Below, piece after piece: positions 8,993 to 17,791 of a stretch of DNA of 64,000 bases; the stretch's first letter is position 1; each line of letters opens with the position of its first letter. The stretch covers positions 62,001 to 126,000 of the forward strand of contig MPNC01000003.1 in assembly GCA_002238825.1 (NCBI GenBank), written 5' to 3'. This stretch comes from SAR202 cluster bacterium bin87. Its GTDB lineage: Bacteria; Chloroflexota; Dehalococcoidia; Lucifugimonadales; UBA3495. The notes below the pieces were generated by a model, which did not search any database, was not told the DNA's origin, and saw only the letters and a program-made list of their open reading frames with translations. The translations under genes and the position numbers were made by a program.

Positions 8993-10273
8993 TCATATCC
9001 CGACGTATCGGAAACCCAGGCTCTGCATGTGAACGGGATCCAACGCGTTGCGGCCATCGAACACCAATCGAGGCGGCGACATCTGTTTGGAGATTTCACA
9101 CCAGTCGGCCTCGACGCACTCCTCCCACTCAGTGGACAAGATTACGGCCTGGGCTTGCACGGTCGCTCCCTCCGCGGTTGGGGCGAACCGAACTCCGCGC
9201 GGGAGTACTTTCCGAGCGTTATCAGTAGCTTGCGGATCGTAGGCAGTGACGATGGCGCCGTCGGCCACGAGCGCATTGATCAGATCTTCGGCGGGCGCTT
9301 CACGGACGTCGTCGGTGCCGGGCTTGAAGGCGAGGCCAAGCACAGCTACACCAACACCGGTTAAATTGCCAAACTCCTCGCGCACCGCGCACAGCGGGAG
9401 CAATCGCTGTCTGTTGTTGACGCTGATGACAGCGCGCAGCAACTCCAGGTTCACCCCAATGTCCAGCCCGATGCGGTCCAACGCCTGTACATCCTTCGGA
9501 AAACAGGATCCGCCATAACCCAGGCCGGCGTACATTTTCCCGCCGGTTCGCGGGTCCAACGTCAGTCCATCGCTCACGTTGTGAATCGAGGCGCCGACCC
9601 GGTCGCAGAGCAAGGCGATCTCATTGATAAAGGAGACGCGTGTGGCCAGGAAGGCGTTGCTGGCGTACTTGATCATCTCGGCGCTGGTGATGTCAGTGAT
9701 CATGTTGGGCGCGTCGATGCCCTGATGCATCGCCTTCACCATGGTGACCGCCCCATCATCACTGGCGTTGGCGCCAATGATAATCCGATCAGGGTGCTGC
9801 CAGTCGGATACAGCTTTACCTTCGCGGAGAAACTCTGGATTGGCGGCATAAGGCAGCCCGGTTGCGGCAAGGCACCGATCGGCAATTCGTTGGCCGGTTC
9901 CCGGCGGCACCGTGCTTTTCATCACGACAACGTTGCAGGACCGGCCCCTGGACTTGACCCACGACAACGCCGATTCAACCTGGCTCAAATCTGCACTGCC
10001 GTCCGGGGCCTGGGGCGTGCCGACCGTGATGAGAGCCACACCACCGACCGGGCTTTCAAACGCGTTGGCATGTTGGAACCGGATGCCGCCGGCGCCGATC
10101 CCGGCCTGGACGAGTTGTTCCAAGTCAGGCTCGTAAAACGGGACGACACCCGACTTCAGCTGATCCACTCGTCCCTGATCAACGTCGATACCGATTACGT
10201 TGTGGCCGGCGCGGGCGAGGTTTGCAGCCGCGACCGTGCCCACGAGACCGAGACCGATCACGGTGATTTCCAT
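8993..10273 (-). CDS. UDP-glucose/GDP-mannose 6-dehydrogenase family
   Basis: A 426-aa protein starting MEITVIGLGLVG. The family N-terminus begins directly with the Rossmann motif, so I prefer ATG 10273 to ATG 10303, which would add ten unsupported residues. The NAD site is GLGLVG near residue 7. The catalytic thiohemiacetal Cys lies in YGGSCFPKD, and STVPPGTG and NPEFLREG are family signatures. It oxidises a UDP-hexose to the uronic acid with two NAD+, giving precursors for polysaccharides or glycosylated products. It is divergent from the glycosyltransferase at 10529 and lies just downstream of the broken ATPase. The cluster context suggests it supplies UDP-glucuronate to the adjacent glycosyl transfer step. 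Substrate is inferred from family. Confidence 0.9.
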   Translation of the reverse strand: MEITVIGLGLVGTVAAANLARAGHNVIGIDVDQGRVDQLKSGVVPFYEPDLEQLVQAGIGAGGIRFQHANAFESPVGGVALITVGTPQAPDGSADLSQVESALSWVKSRGRSCNVVVMKSTVPPGTGQRIADRCLAATGLPYAANPEFLREGKAVSDWQHPDRIIIGANASDDGAVTMVKAMHQGIDAPNMITDITSAEMIKYASNAFLATRVSFINEIALLCDRVGASIHNVSDGLTLDPRTGGKMYAGLGYGGSCFPKDVQALDRIGLDIGVNLELLRAVISVNNRQRLLPLCAVREEFGNLTGVGVAVLGLAFKPGTDDVREAPAEDLINALVADGAIVTAYDPQATDNARKVLPRGVRFAPTAEGATVQAQAVILSTEWEECVEADWCEISKQMSPPRLVFDGRNALDPVHMQSLGFRYVGI

Positions 10274-10357
10274 GTTGTTGATAGTCTCCGTTCCGTCCAC
10301 CATCGTCGTCGCCGATCCGCCGAAATCGACAGTAGGGATCTGCTGATCGTCACCATT

Positions 10358-10396
10358 GTAACGATGCGATCCTCCTGCACTCCGGAGGATTCGTTA
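10358..10396. repeat. Interrupted inverted repeat in a divergent promoter region
   Basis: In the 255-bp gap between the divergent dehydrogenase and glycosyltransferase, GTAACGA...ATCCTCC is mirrored by GGAGGAT-TCGTTAC with an 8-base loop and a 4-base bulge on one arm. It could be an operator for either gene. No clear -35/-10 was found. Confidence 0.5.
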
Positions 10397-10528
10397 CATG
10401 CCCGAGCCTGGACGGGCATCGGTACGATCATCGGAACTGCAACCATTGTCGCCACCATTCGCGTCGCGATATGGGTTATTCTTTGGTGACCGTTCAATTC
10501 TACGACGCAAGAACTCGCTGGATCAGGT

Positions 10529-11839
10529 ATGAAAATCCTACAGGTCATCCACGGGTATCCCATGCGGTACAACGCCGGCTCTGAGGTTTACACCCAGGGT
10601 TTGTGCCAGGCGCTGGCGGATGACCACGAGATCCATGTGTTCACCCGCCAGGAAAATGCCTTTCTGCCAGAGTACGCAATGCAAAAAGAGCGGGATCCGG
10701 CCGACCCGCGGGTGGCCCTGCACGTCATCAACATGGCCCGTGCCCGCGATGGCTACAACCATCAGGAGGTGGATCACGCTTTCGCGGAACTTCTGGACGA
10801 ACTCGCGCCCGACGTTGTGCATGTGGGACACCTGAACCACCTGTCAACCTCGCTGGTGTTTCCGGCGAAGGAGCGGGGCATCCCGGTGGTGTTTACGCTC
10901 CACGACTACTGGCTGATGTGTCCTCGTGGCCAGTTCATCCAGATGTACGAGGACCCGGGCCAGCAGCCGTGGCCCGTTTGCGACGGCCAGGACGACCGCA
11001 AGTGCGCGGTGCGCTGCTACCGCAGGTACTTCGGCAACGATGATGATCAGTTCGAACGGGACGCAGCCTACTGGACGGGCTGGGTTGGTCGTCGCATGGG
11101 CCACATCCGTCAGGTGTGTGACGCCGTAGACCTGTTCCTGGCGCCGGCCAGGTACCTGCTGGGACGGTTCCGGGACGATTTCGGCATTGCCGATGACAAG
11201 CTCGTTTACCTGGATTACGGGTTTCACCGTCAGCGCATGACCGGCAGGGCCAGAACCCCGGATGACCCTTTCACCTTCGGTTACATCGGCACCCACATCC
11301 CGGCCAAGGGTGTGAACCATCTCATCCAGGCATTTGGCGAACTCGAAAGCCAGGCCCGCTTGAGAATCTGGGGGCGTGACCGCGGCGCTGAGACGGCAGG
11401 TCTGAAGCGCATGGCTGCGGAGTTGACTGGCGACGCCGGCGACCGGATCGAGTGGATGAACGAGTACCGCAATCAGGACATCGTTCCCGACGTGTTCGAC
11501 CGCTGCGACGCCATCGTGGTGCCGTCCATCTGGGCGGAGAACTCGCCCCTGGTCATTCACGAGGCGCTCCAGGCCGGCGTGCCGGTGATCACCGCCGATT
11601 ACGGCGGAATGGCCGAGTACGTGGGCCACGAACGGAACGGTCTGCTGTTCACTCACCGGGATCCAACCTCCCTGGCGCAGCAGATGCAGCGGTTGGTCGA
11701 CGCACCCCAATGGGCCCGGGAAATGGGCCGCCGAGGCTACCTGCAGTCGGACGACGGCAACGTGCCCGACATGTCTGAGCACGCCCAGGAGATCGCGAGG
11801 ATGTACGCCGATCTCCTGGCTCAGGGGAAAAAGCAATGA
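10529..11839 (+). CDS. GT4-family glycosyltransferase
   Basis: A 436-aa GT-B fold retaining glycosyltransferase. The N-terminal acceptor domain starts MKILQVIHGYPMRYNAGSE (the glycine-rich first loop) and carries VVFTLHDYWLMCPRGQ. The C-terminal donor domain starts near FTFGYIGTHIPAKGVNHLIQAF and has the EX7E-like nucleotide-sugar site in PSIWAENSPLVIHEALQAGVPVI. The insertion with CDGQDDRKCAVRCYRR, a small Cys cluster, is seen in some GT4 proteins. It transfers a sugar from an activated donor, probably in the cytoplasm or at the inner membrane face. Its last codons overlap the radical SAM gene by 4 bases (ATGA), so the two are translationally coupled. Acceptor unknown; with the dehydrogenase next door a uronic-acid donor is possible. 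Confidence 0.88.
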   Translation: MKILQVIHGYPMRYNAGSEVYTQGLCQALADDHEIHVFTRQENAFLPEYAMQKERDPADPRVALHVINMARARDGYNHQEVDHAFAELLDELAPDVVHVGHLNHLSTSLVFPAKERGIPVVFTLHDYWLMCPRGQFIQMYEDPGQQPWPVCDGQDDRKCAVRCYRRYFGNDDDQFERDAAYWTGWVGRRMGHIRQVCDAVDLFLAPARYLLGRFRDDFGIADDKLVYLDYGFHRQRMTGRARTPDDPFTFGYIGTHIPAKGVNHLIQAFGELESQARLRIWGRDRGAETAGLKRMAAELTGDAGDRIEWMNEYRNQDIVPDVFDRCDAIVVPSIWAENSPLVIHEALQAGVPVITADYGGMAEYVGHERNGLLFTHRDPTSLAQQMQRLVDAPQWAREMGRRGYLQSDDGNVPDMSEHAQEIARMYADLLAQGKKQ

Positions 11840-12918
11840 CATCTACTTCAACGCCGGTCCTGCCAGCGAACCACCCGGCCGGCCAGGGTTTTCAGGGCCC
11901 CTGGCGCATCACCTTCGACACCAACCCGGACGACTGCAACCTGCGCTGCATCATGTGCGAGGACCACTCGCCCTACAGCAACACGCAGCGGTACCGCCGG
12001 GCCGCCGGGCTGCCAAAACGGCGTATGGCCATCGATATGGTCAGACGCGTCCTGGCCGATGCAGCGGGCAACGGCCTTCGGGAAATCATCCCGTCCACCA
12101 TGGGCGAACCGCTGCTGTATCGCCACTTTGACGAGATTATTGACCTGTGCGGGGAATACGGCGTGAAGCTCAACCTGACCACCAACGGGTCCTTTCCCAT
12201 CAGGGGAGCCAGGGCCTGGGCGGAGCGCATCGTTCCGGTGGGTTCGGACGTCAAGGTGTCGTGGAACGGCGCCACCAGGGAAACCCAGGAAAGTGTGATG
12301 CTGGGATCCAACTGGAAGAGGGTGGTCGAAAACGTCCGGACGTTCATCGAAGTGAGGGACGAGCACGCACGCACCGGCGGCAACAGGTGCCGGGTAACTT
12401 TCCAGTTGACCTTCATGGAGATCAACCACGTCGAGATCCCGGCGGTGGTCGAATTGGCCGCCAATCTCGGCGTGGACCGCGTGAAGGGCCACCACCTGTG
12501 GGTGCATTCGCCCGAGATGCGGGGCCAGTCCATGCGGCGCGACCCCGAGGCCGTCACCACGTGGAACGACACTGTCGCCGCAGCCTACCGGGCCGCGGCT
12601 CGGTGCCGTCTGTCCGACGGCGCCCAGGTTCTGCTGGAGAACATCTTTCCCCTGGATCCGGATGGCGGCGACGACATCGCACCCGGCGGTGAGTGCCCGT
12701 TCCTCGGTCGGGAGGCATGGGTGGCTTCAGATGGGCGGTTCAATCCGTGCTGCGCCCCCGACGCGCTGCGCAAAACCCTTGGCGACTTCGGCAACCTCAA
12801 CGATCACAGCATCATCGAGATCTGGCAGAGCGCCGAATACAAGGACCTACGGAATAACTACATGAGCAAGCCCCTCTGCCAGGGCTGCAACATGCGGCGA
12901 CCCACCAGCGTGGTGTGA
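11836..12918 (+). CDS. Radical SAM/SPASM protein
   Basis: A 360-aa protein. The radical SAM [4Fe-4S] motif CNLRCIMC sits near residue 35-42, followed by the GGE-like STMGEPLLY. A SPASM-type C-terminus supplies further Cys: ECPFLGREAW, FNPCCAP and LCQGCNMRR. SPASM enzymes bind auxiliary Fe-S clusters and modify peptides, proteins or sugars by radical chemistry. It overlaps the glycosyltransferase by 4 bases and is 48 bp from the PhyH-WG-methyltransferase gene, so all three look like one transcript. There is no obvious short precursor-peptide gene beside it, so a RiPP role is not supported; a sugar or small-molecule substrate fits the neighbours better. Function is inference. Confidence 0.88.
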   Translation: MTSTSTPVLPANHPAGQGFQGPWRITFDTNPDDCNLRCIMCEDHSPYSNTQRYRRAAGLPKRRMAIDMVRRVLADAAGNGLREIIPSTMGEPLLYRHFDEIIDLCGEYGVKLNLTTNGSFPIRGARAWAERIVPVGSDVKVSWNGATRETQESVMLGSNWKRVVENVRTFIEVRDEHARTGGNRCRVTFQLTFMEINHVEIPAVVELAANLGVDRVKGHHLWVHSPEMRGQSMRRDPEAVTTWNDTVAAAYRAAARCRLSDGAQVLLENIFPLDPDGGDDIAPGGECPFLGREAWVASDGRFNPCCAPDALRKTLGDFGNLNDHSIIEIWQSAEYKDLRNNYMSKPLCQGCNMRRPTSVV

Positions 12919-12966
12919 TCGCCAGCCACGATCTTCTATACCCGGCCCTGACACCCGAGGAACCCA

Positions 12967-15501
12967 ATGGTCACGCCACCGTGGATGCCACAATTGCAAC
13001 GAGATGGTATTGTGCATCTGCCCGGAGTAATCGAGGCCGACGTTGCGGTCCGGCTCGCCATGCTGGCCTTGGGGTCATTGGATGACCACGAGTCCTCCGA
13101 CGATCTTGTGAGAACCGCGGACGGGGTGCCGGTCAAGCTGCTCTATCCGCTGGATAAGTACGATGAGTTCGTTTCTGTGCTGGGCAGCCAGCCAGTGCGC
13201 GAGGTGGTGGATGGGTTGTTGCCGGTTGGGGACTCGGTACTGACCTGGGAGGACGTCCTGATCAAGCCTCCATCCGTAGGGGTTGAGGTCGGAGTTCATC
13301 AGGACATAGGCTTGGATCCCACCCGAGATACGGTCCACAGCTTGGGAATTTCTCTGACCGCTGACGGGGATAACCCTGTGTATTTCCTCCCCGGAAGTCA
13401 CCGTATGGGGCCATTGACCAAGAGCGCGGTGGACGCGCTTTGGGCGGATTGCCGCGATCTGTTCCAACCGGTTGCGACCCAACCTGGAGACGTGGTCATA
13501 CACAATGTCCACGTTCTTCATCACTCCGAGACCAACCGTTCACCGAAACCGAGAGCGACGTGGTACCTGGAGTTCCGGAGCATGCGATCTCTCCTTGAGC
13601 ATGGCCCGTGGGATAGTGACTGGGTGCATCTCCGACGCGCAATCTGGGTTTATGCTCGGGCTATTGCCGGCGACCGCATCGGAGCTGATGAGATCGAGCC
13701 GGTGAGCACGGCGTTGAAGCAACTGAATTATGGGACCGGAACTCTCAGGGTTCCGCACGTCACGGAAACGGTTCGGTACGACATCACCAGCCCGTACAAT
13801 CATTTTTCTGCCCGAGAGGACGACTGGCGGCTGTGTACCGTGTCCGCCGATGGCACCCATCACGCCCGCGAGGGGCGGCCCGCGTATGATCATCGCTTCA
13901 CTGAGGTATTGAAGTTCCACGCGCCCGGCCTCGCGCCCGTGGTCGACGATACCGGCTCCTACCACATCCATCCCAACGGCAGCGCCGCGTACGTTGAGCG
14001 ACACAATCGCACGTTTGGGTTCTACGAGGGCATCGCCGCCGTGGACTCAGCGCAAGGCTGGCACCACATCCGACCGGACGGCACGCCGCTCTACTCCCAA
14101 CGCTACCAATGGTGCGGCAACTTTCAGGAGGGACGCTGTACTGTCAGGGACGCTGACGGACGCTACTTCCACATCGGCACCGATGGCGCTCCCGTTTATC
14201 CGGAAAGTTACCGGTATGCAGGTGATTTTCGGGATGGGCACGCCGTGGTGCAGAACGATGCCGGCGACCACACCCACATCGACCCGGAGGGCGTGTTCCT
14301 GCACGCCAGGTGGTTCCGCGACCTGGACGTGTTCCACAAGGGGTTCGCCCGGGCCGCGGATTTGTCGGGCTGGCACCATGTGGATATGGCGGGACAACCG
14401 CTCTACGCTCGTCGTTTCAGGACGGTGGAACCCTTCTATAACGGACAGGCGCGGGTCGAAGGACACGACGGCTCTCTGATGCTCATCGATGAACAGGGTC
14501 ATGAGATCGTCCGGCTCAGGAATTCGTCGGTGTCCACTCTGGAACGGTTATCCTCCGACATGGTTGGGGTGTGGAAGACCCAAACGATACGCGCCGCTGC
14601 GGAACTGGGCGTGTTCGAACTCTTGCCGGCCGATCCGGACGAAATCGAGCAAACTTTAGAACTGGCGCCGTCGAACGGGGCCAGACTGATGCGCGCGCTT
14701 CTGGAACTGGGATTGGCCCGAGTTGACGGCCAAGGAGTGTTCCACGCCACCCAGATTGGCGCTCACCTCAGGCTCGATCACGACCTTTCGCTGGCCACCG
14801 CCGCCAGCCACTGGGGAGACCCATCCGCCGACGCATGGAACGGGCTGGTGGAATCCTTGCGCACTGGTGATCCGAACCCGTCGGAGGCCGGCCAGGATTT
14901 CTTTGCCCGGTTGGCGGAGCTACCCGGCGAGTTGGCCGCAAGCCACAGCATGTTCGCCACCTACGCCCGGCACGATTACGCCTCCCTACCAACCGCGTGG
15001 AATTTCGGCGTCCATGATGCCATCCTGGATGCCGGCGGCGGCACCGGGGAACTGGCTTTCGCACTGCTCCGCGCCAACTCGGGCATGAACGCCACCGTGA
15101 TGGACCGCCCCGAGATTGAGGCTCTGTTCCGCCCTGCGGGAGACGTCGGCGAGCGGTGCCGGTTCGTCGCCGGCGACCTGTTCCGGAAATGGCCGGTGCG
15201 GTCGGATGCGGTGATCCTGGCACGGGTGCTCCACGACTGGCCGGACGACCACGCGCGTCGCATACTGGAGCGGGCCAGAGAAGCCATGCCGGTGGGCGGC
15301 AGTCTCTACTTGGTCGAGATGATCCCCGACGAGATGACGGGGTCGGGTGGCTTGCTCGACTTAAACATGCTGGTCATGACCGGCGGCAGGGAACGCACCG
15401 TGGAAGAATTCAAGGTACTGCTGACCGAGGCGGGCTTCGGCCTGCACAGGGTTGTCCCGACCAAGACTGTCAACTCCCTCATCGTCGCCGAAGCGCTTTG
15501 A
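12967..15501 (+). CDS. Triple-domain protein: PhyH dioxygenase, WG repeats, O-methyltransferase
   Basis: An 844-aa protein with GAGG before ATG 12967. Residues about 10-205 are a phytanoyl-CoA dioxygenase-type Fe(II)/2-oxoglutarate enzyme: H111-x-D113 (VHQDIG) and H186 (LHHSETN) form the metal triad, and an Arg near 196 can hold 2-oxoglutarate. Residues about 285-515 contain at least five WG-like beta-repeats of 35-45 aa (SYHIHPNG, WHHIRPDGTPLY, YFHIGTDGAPVY, HTHIDPEG, WHHVDMAGQPLY). Residues about 525-844 are an acetylserotonin-type class I methyltransferase: winged-helix dimerisation region, SAM loop DAGGGTG (688-694), VMDRP, and catalytic-base-like RVLHDWPD (H756). One chain could thus hydroxylate and O-methylate the same substrate. 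It follows GT4 and radical SAM genes and is nearly joined to a histidine phosphatase gene. No frameshift is seen. Confidence 0.88.
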   Translation: MVTPPWMPQLQRDGIVHLPGVIEADVAVRLAMLALGSLDDHESSDDLVRTADGVPVKLLYPLDKYDEFVSVLGSQPVREVVDGLLPVGDSVLTWEDVLIKPPSVGVEVGVHQDIGLDPTRDTVHSLGISLTADGDNPVYFLPGSHRMGPLTKSAVDALWADCRDLFQPVATQPGDVVIHNVHVLHHSETNRSPKPRATWYLEFRSMRSLLEHGPWDSDWVHLRRAIWVYARAIAGDRIGADEIEPVSTALKQLNYGTGTLRVPHVTETVRYDITSPYNHFSAREDDWRLCTVSADGTHHAREGRPAYDHRFTEVLKFHAPGLAPVVDDTGSYHIHPNGSAAYVERHNRTFGFYEGIAAVDSAQGWHHIRPDGTPLYSQRYQWCGNFQEGRCTVRDADGRYFHIGTDGAPVYPESYRYAGDFRDGHAVVQNDAGDHTHIDPEGVFLHARWFRDLDVFHKGFARAADLSGWHHVDMAGQPLYARRFRTVEPFYNGQARVEGHDGSLMLIDEQGHEIVRLRNSSVSTLERLSSDMVGVWKTQTIRAAAELGVFELLPADPDEIEQTLELAPSNGARLMRALLELGLARVDGQGVFHATQIGAHLRLDHDLSLATAASHWGDPSADAWNGLVESLRTGDPNPSEAGQDFFARLAELPGELAASHSMFATYARHDYASLPTAWNFGVHDAILDAGGGTGELAFALLRANSGMNATVMDRPEIEALFRPAGDVGERCRFVAGDLFRKWPVRSDAVILARVLHDWPDDHARRILERAREAMPVGGSLYLVEMIPDEMTGSGGLLDLNMLVMTGGRERTVEEFKVLLTEAGFGLHRVVPTKTVNSLIVAEAL

Positions 15502-15503
15502 CG

Positions 15504-16166
15504 GTGCCGGGGGACGAAGCCCGTACTCTGGCACTGCTGGACAGGCTGCCTGAAGGATTAGCGGCTGCCCTGGTGGTACGGCACGCCGAGCGAGAGGAAA
15601 TCCCGCCTGGAACCTTTGGCAATGATGTCCCACTGACGGACCGAGGACGGCACGCCGCCTATCGCCTTGGCGAGGGGTTGTCACACCGGCCTGCCGGTAT
15701 CGTAAAGACAAGCCCGCTCCCACGCTGCGTCCAGACTGCCGAATCCATCGTAGCAGGCTCGGGCTGGACAGCCGACGTGATTCCTGACATGTTGTTGGGC
15801 GATCCGGGGCCATTCGTCGTCGACAGCGAGCTGGCGGGCAGCCTAATCCTGGACATTGGCATCGCTGGGGTGGTGACGCAACAGTTGTCGGCAACCGAAC
15901 CGCCCGATGGCATGAGGTCCACATCGGAGGGCGTGCAGTTGGTTTTGGACAGCGTGGCCGAAGCCCTTTGCGCCCGGTGTGGCACCAGCGTTTTCGTCAC
16001 CCACGACGCCGTTCTCGCCGTGTTGGTGGGAACGCTATACGGGCGGTCTGTTGACAAGTTCCGCTGGCCTGACTATCTGGACGCCCTGGTGTTGTGGGCA
16101 GACTCAGACCGGATTCAGTTCCTCTGGCACGGGCTTGACGAGGGTTCGTACCCAATCGGCAGTTAG
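15504..16166 (+). CDS. Histidine phosphatase (phosphoglycerate-mutase-like)
   Basis: A 220-aa protein. The start is GTG 15504, three bases after the stop of the fusion gene, or TTG 15498 overlapping it; neither has a clear ribosome-binding site, so it is probably read by coupling. The phosphohistidine motif is ALVVRHAERE (RHAE in place of RHGE) followed by PLTDRGRHAA and KTSPLPRCVQTA, and the second catalytic His lies in VFVTHDAVLAVLVG. The family removes phosphate from small molecules such as sugar phosphates. Its position suggests it dephosphorylates an intermediate of the cluster's product. The last 63 bases overlap the convergent epimerase gene. Confidence 0.8.
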   Translation: MPGDEARTLALLDRLPEGLAAALVVRHAEREEIPPGTFGNDVPLTDRGRHAAYRLGEGLSHRPAGIVKTSPLPRCVQTAESIVAGSGWTADVIPDMLLGDPGPFVVDSELAGSLILDIGIAGVVTQQLSATEPPDGMRSTSEGVQLVLDSVAEALCARCGTSVFVTHDAVLAVLVGTLYGRSVDKFRWPDYLDALVLWADSDRIQFLWHGLDEGSYPIGS

Positions 16167-17123
16167 GCGCACCGCTTCTCTGGAAGACACCCTGGGCTCG
16201 TGCCCCAGCACCCGCCTGGCCTTTTCGTTGCTGAACGCCTCCCGCTGGCCCTCCTCACCAGGCCGGTAGCCGACATATTCGATGGGTACATCGGCGCCGG
16301 AGGCCTCAAGGCACCACTGAGCCAGCTCCTTCACCGTGCGCTCGTCGCCGTTGCCCACGAAGAACTTCTCACCGACCACGGCATCCGCGGGGGCATGGAT
16401 TGCTCGCATCCATCCTTCGACCACATCGTCGATGAACGACAGGTCTCGGGTCTGTTGTCCGCCCTCCACGACAATGGGCAATCCATTCATCGCGTTCCAC
16501 AGCCACTTGAAGATGAACACCTCCCTTCGCATCTGCGGCCCGATCACCACGCCGGTGCTCAACACCACTGCCGGCACACCGTAGGCCCGGTACCACGACC
16601 ACATCGCCAGCTCCGCGGCTGCCTTGGAGAATCCGTATGGGTTGTGGGGCGTCAGCGGATGGCTTTCGTCAATCGGAAGTTGCAGGGGCCGACCGATCTC
16701 GTTGCCGGAACCGGCAAATAACACCTTCTCAACGCCGTCGGCATGGCGGACGGCCTCCAGCAGTGCAACGGTACCCTCAATGTTCTGCATCACCGTGTAA
16801 CGTGGAGAGTCGAACGCCAGAGGTGTGTCGGCCTGCGCCGCCAAGTGCGCGATCACCGCGTGTCCCTCGATGTCGCTGGGCAAGATGTCCTGCACGCTCT
16901 TCCAAATGTAGCGGAAGTCAGGGTGACGCATTTCGCGCTGCAGCAGGCCGGCATGGAGCGGCGGTACCACGTCCAGACCGGTCACTTGGTAGCCGCACCC
17001 CAACAGTCGCCTAACCAGATGGGAGCCGCCGAACCCGGCGGCACCGGTGACCAAGGCCGTATGGGAGTGCCCATCAGTCGCTTCGGTCAGTTGATCGTCG
17101 CTTTCGGGTTTCAAACCTACCAA
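16104..17123 (-). CDS. NAD-dependent epimerase/dehydratase (extended SDR)
   Basis: A 339-aa nucleotide-sugar SDR. The Rossmann glycine motif is TGAAGFGGSHLV, the catalytic YxxxK is in NPYGFSKAAAELA, and GSGNEIGRP and RDLSFIDDVVEGW are family landmarks. It probably epimerises or dehydrates a nucleotide sugar. The start is uncertain: TTG 17123 is used because no ATG precedes the Rossmann motif in frame, and TTG 17114 is equally possible. It runs toward the plus-strand phosphatase and overlaps its 3' end by 63 bases, unusual for unrelated genes. Cluster context (UDP-glucose dehydrogenase, GT4) supports sugar metabolism. Confidence 0.85.
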   Translation of the reverse strand: MVGLKPESDDQLTEATDGHSHTALVTGAAGFGGSHLVRRLLGCGYQVTGLDVVPPLHAGLLQREMRHPDFRYIWKSVQDILPSDIEGHAVIAHLAAQADTPLAFDSPRYTVMQNIEGTVALLEAVRHADGVEKVLFAGSGNEIGRPLQLPIDESHPLTPHNPYGFSKAAAELAMWSWYRAYGVPAVVLSTGVVIGPQMRREVFIFKWLWNAMNGLPIVVEGGQQTRDLSFIDDVVEGWMRAIHAPADAVVGEKFFVGNGDERTVKELAQWCLEASGADVPIEYVGYRPGEEGQREAFSNEKARRVLGHEPRVSSREAVRLTADWVRTLVKPVPEELNPV

Positions 17124-17529
17124 ATCCCGGAACTGGCGAATGGGCGATTAGGGACGACCTGAGTGTCCCAACCGAGGTAACACGATCCTCGGGCAAGTCC
17201 ACGGCCGACCTAAAATGTTTGAGCCTTCGATAACATCCTACGGTCAGGCAATGGGAAATATCCGAAGTCAGCGCACCAGATTGGGGGGAATGCCTCCGCC
17301 TTCACTGTGGTGAGGGAGGGCACTGCGTCTCGCGGCAGAGATAACCGTATCCGGGTAATGCGCCACGGTCGGGCTGAATCACTGCCGACTTGGCAGCGCT
17401 ACGACACCCGCATGCCTTTTCGAGAAGTGGTAACCGACATCTTTTCGGTGGATTGGGGGTTAGCCTTGTTGGGTGTGGAACGCTGATCGATTGCCGTCCG
17501 GGATTCCAATCACCGATTGATGACCGTGG
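17124..17529. other. Intergenic region at the edge of the accessory block
   Basis: About 400 bases without a credible gene on either strand. It lies between the epimerase start and the terminator that follows the tRNA-Phe gene. I see no integrase remnant or clear promoter. Confidence 0.4.
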
Positions 17530-17566
17530 AAAAATCAGATCGCGCCCGGTATTTCGCGGGCGCGAT
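17530..17566 (-). terminator. Intrinsic terminator of the tRNA-Phe transcript
   Basis: On the minus strand ATCGCGCCCG and CGGGCGCGAT (17557-17566 and 17539-17548) form a 10-bp GC-rich stem with an 8-base loop. CTGATTTTT follows (T-run at 17530-17534). It lies about 150 bases downstream of tRNA-Phe. Confidence 0.75.
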
Positions 17567-17714
17567 TGATAGTCCGAATACTGTGGGTTGCAGCCCGGTG
17601 CTGTAGACCTCTGGGAATTTGTCCAGCATTTGTCCAGCAAAATGGGCCCAATCCTGGTGGTTCACCTCTTATTGATACTGCCTTTGTATTTGCAACCGTC
17701 CTTTGTTGCGAAAA

Positions 17715-17791
17715 TGGTGCCGAGGGGCGGATTCGAACCACCGACACCGGCATTTTCAGTGCCGTGCTCTACCAGGCTGAGCTACCTCGGC
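17715..17791 (-). tRNA. tRNA-Phe (GAA)
   Basis: The minus strand folds as a full cloverleaf. Acceptor arm GCCGAGG/CCTCGGC; D-arm GCTC...GAGC; anticodon stem CGGCA/TGCCG with loop CTGAAAA (anticodon GAA at loop positions 3-5); T-arm GGTGG-TTCGAAT-CCGCC. The discriminator is A and CCA is encoded at 17717-17715. It is transcribed leftward and marks the boundary between the accessory DNA on its 3' side and the core genes on its right, a common integration position. Confidence 0.95.
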
